The position numbers and the translations under genes were made by a program. Below are positions 58,148-64,000 of a DNA stretch of 64,000 nt, piece after piece. The DNA comes from Ceratorhiza oryzae-sativae. Its lineage: Eukaryota; Basidiomycota; Agaricomycetes; Cantharellales; Ceratobasidiaceae. Below the pieces are notes generated by a model. It was given only the letters and a program-made list of their open reading frames with translations. It searched no databases and was not told where the DNA came from. The stretch covers positions 1,302,001 through 1,366,000 of the forward strand of contig JARWMV010000237.1 in assembly GCA_030998015.1 (NCBI GenBank), written 5' to 3'. Numbering within the stretch: position 1 is the stretch's first letter; every line of letters begins with the position of its first letter.

Positions 58148-60141
58148 TCACCAATCGTCGTCGTCATCGTCATCGTGGTCGTACTGATAGTCCGGCCGGA
58201 TGGGCATCTTCGCCCTAGTTTGTCCCGCCTTTCCTTCCAGAATAATTGGTGTCTTTGTGGAAGCGGGTTGGACGGGGTTCGGGAGACCCGGTTGCGCTTT
58301 GAGTTGAGCTTGGCGCTTGTGGATTGGTTCGCCGCCTACGAGCCATTCGAGAAGCGTGGGCATTTGTCTACAAGGCCATTCTAGTGAAATTAAAGCACGA
58401 GATGTGATGAACAGGCTTACGCGGCTTGATTCCCCGCACACCACCCATCAAACTCAAACCCCAGTCTTCGCGCACATGGTGGGTACAGGATATAGTCCCT
58501 AGGTTCAGGAGTATTGAGAACGATCGAAAACAAGTGCCTTAGGTCGATGACGTATATCTCCGTTTCCTCGGTGGCGGGATTTGGACGGTTGCAATCTGGG
58601 GCAGGAGGCGAGCTGGAGCGTTGGTCTCCTTCCTTCTCTCCGTCGTCTGGCTCCGGGTCGAATAACGGGCGCTGGTATTTTCGTTCCGTTTGGTCTGCGA
58701 GAGGGCGAGGGCGGGAGCGTGGCGAAAGGGAACGTTTGCGGATCGCTAAAGGGGATGTATCAACATATAATCGACCACCAAGATGAGGGGAAGGTGAGCC
58801 TACATGAAGAAGTGTCCCATCGGCCGGCGAATGGCTTTGATTCCGTATTTGGTTCTGTTTTGGGTTTAGTTTCATTCAAGGGTTCGTCTGGGTCTCGACG
58901 ACGATATTGTGGTCGAGGTGCCTGGTACTCGTCTCTATGAGGTATACCGTTCTTACCGAGTGGTCGTTCGAGTCCCAGTAATTCACCTATCCCGATATGC
59001 CAATGCTTGCCATTGGTATCAACGCCGTGTGACTTCAAGAGTCGGGCGGTGCGTGACCAGTCATACACAACCAAGATAAGCGGGCCAGAGGATATTGTGG
59101 GCGAGAGGAGGGAGGATAGTATGGATGAAAGGGCAGATTCTGAATGGGTTTCGCTTTGGCCATAGGTAAATTTCTGTTTGGAGTCTTTGAATGGGTGAAT
59201 GGGAGGATGAATGGTGGAAGGCTTACGGCTTTGGGGAGTGACTGTTTAGTCATGCTGTCGTATTCCTCGATAACGATGTGACGTGTGGTCTTGCACTCGA
59301 CTTCGTGCCATCCAATATCGAGAACGGGCTCTTCTTCGTTTGGATTGATATTATAGGAGTGCGGGTCGATCCACGGAGTAAATGCCAGATAGGCAAAACG
59401 TAAACGAGGAGAGAGAGGGGGAAGGCCGTAGGACGGTAATAAATTATGCCTCTTTCCAAACCATGCATAATAAAGCAGTCTTGGGCTGAATTAGAATCGT
59501 CGGGTCGGTCGTGATTGGGGGAAAGACATACCGGGCTTGTTCAAACTCTGCTCGCCCTCGATTAGGCGTTCGCTCAGAATAGTTATTATTCATTTTCGAG
59601 TCGTCTTGTCCTGACTTGTTCGGATTCTTTGTCCGTATGCTTTCGAAAAACTCGGTCAGTTCGTTTTCGGATTTGAATTTGATAGGAGAGATAGAGAGGT
59701 AGTTGGACGTCGGATAGGCAGGAGGAAGCCTTCCAGTTGGGCCACGGATACCAGCTAGACGAGCAATGTGCTGCTTGAATGTTTCTTTGTCAACAAGAAG
59801 GGACATTGCACCCCACGGCCGAATGCCTAGATCGACATTAATTTTGTTCGAGGTACGAACAAAGGAGCTCACCGAGGTTGAGCTCGACAGCGCGTTCTGT
59901 GGAGCTTCCAGTCGCATCTACCGGTGAGTCTACGTATAGGGTCGAATCTCTGCCTGCGATGGCTTCTGCAGCTGGTTTCTCATGCGCGAATTCATGAAAG
60001 TGGTCTGGCCGTCGTCCAGGCTCCCATTGCCTGCAATGTAATAAAAGTTCGGTTTCCATACATGTTTCATTGCACATACCAAAAATCGGCCTTGAAATGT
60101 CCCCTGTATCCAAGGATCTGGTAGAATCGGGGAACATCCAT
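58148..60141 (-). CDS. Gfd2/YDR514C-like protein with predicted RNase H-type fold
   Basis: The start at 60141 gives MDVPRFYQILGYRGHFKADF and, across a GT-AG intron, QWEPGRRPDHFHEFAHEKPA. The next blocks are LGIRPWGAMSLLVDKETFKQ and RFAYLAFTPWIDPHSYNINP. They are followed by VLDIGWHEVECKTTRHIVIE and LILVVYDWSRTARLLKSHGV. The order of an acidic Asp in a strand, a following HEVE..., a later V-x-D-W and a long Asp-rich end fits the YDR514C/Gfd2 exonuclease-like family, which has an RNase H-type fold. That assignment is by motif layout only. The C-terminus is a basic/acidic tail (SLSPRSRPRPLADQ) ending in a run of Asp and a final Trp. Exons are short GT-AG and no break was needed. Function is unknown. 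The opposite strand shows shadow frames. Confidence 0.55.
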
Positions 60142-60227
60142 CGGGCTAGTCGTGGTTAGATTAGCCACGCCATATGTCACGTGCCTTGCAATTGATCGTC
60201 AGGGTGGAAATTGAAATGAAATTTAGA

Positions 60228-64000
<3,773 letters not shown>

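Overview
The window is nuclear DNA of a filamentous basidiomycete. The evidence is spliced genes with many short (about 46-60 nt) GT-AG introns, basidiomycete-style gene content (AA9 LPMO, secreted cupredoxins, F-box proteins of the Agaricomycetes type, P450, RTA1-like protein), an intron-containing nuclear tRNA and retroelement debris. The gene set and intron style fit an Agaricomycete such as Rhizoctonia/Thanatephorus, but the genus is inference. All coding calls were made by joining exons by eye through donor/acceptor sites and conserved motifs.

Layout, left to right. 0.9-1.6 kb (-): cupredoxin paralogue 1. 3.3-4.6 kb (-): LYC1-like GNAT acetyltransferase. 4.7-6.9 kb (-): cytochrome P450. 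9.35-10.6 kb (+): SGF29 of SAGA. 10.9-17.1 kb (-): SEN1/senataxin helicase, head to head with translin (17.6-18.7 kb, +). 18.9-20.5 kb (-): 2OG-Fe(II) oxygenase. 20.9-22.9 kb (-): NOT2 of CCR4-NOT. 24.9-25.6 kb (+): cupredoxin paralogue 2. 26.3-28.2 kb: a large inverted repeat. 28.9 kb: tRNA-Val(AAC) with an intron. 30.0-32.2 kb (-): VTS1/Smaug RNA-binding protein. 35.1-36.2 kb (+): AA9 LPMO, tail to tail with another secreted LPMO-like protein (36.7-37.7 kb, -). 38-40 kb: decayed copies of a geranylgeranyltransferase beta gene and an F-box gene. 40.8-42.3 kb (-): intact GGTase-I beta. 43.1-43.3 kb: retroelement remnant. 43.8-47.3 kb (-): AAA+ ATPase with an unusual Gly/Met/Asn repeat tail. 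47.4-48.6 kb (-): RTA1-like membrane protein with a stop codon. 48.8-52.1 kb (+): RecQ helicase. 52.4-54.4 kb (-): F-box protein. 55.7-57.7 kb (+): PP2C phosphatase. 58.1-60.1 kb (-): YDR514C/Gfd2-like protein. 60.2 kb to the right edge (+): DHR1/DHX37 DEAH helicase, cut by the window end.

Functionally the window is a mixture, not a cluster. Housekeeping RNA and DNA metabolism dominates (SEN1, translin, NOT2, VTS1, DHR1, RecQ, SGF29). Interspersed are secreted copper proteins (two cupredoxins, AA9, LPMO-like) and oxidative enzymes (P450, 2OG oxygenase). I found no clear undescribed defence or biosynthetic system. The most interesting items are the inverted repeat, the low-complexity tail of the AAA ATPase, two GC-AG introns in translin, an intron directly after the PP2C start codon, duplicated and decayed gene fragments at 38-40 kb, and a recurring pattern of one-base losses in otherwise conserved genes. 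That last pattern looks more like consensus error than gene death.
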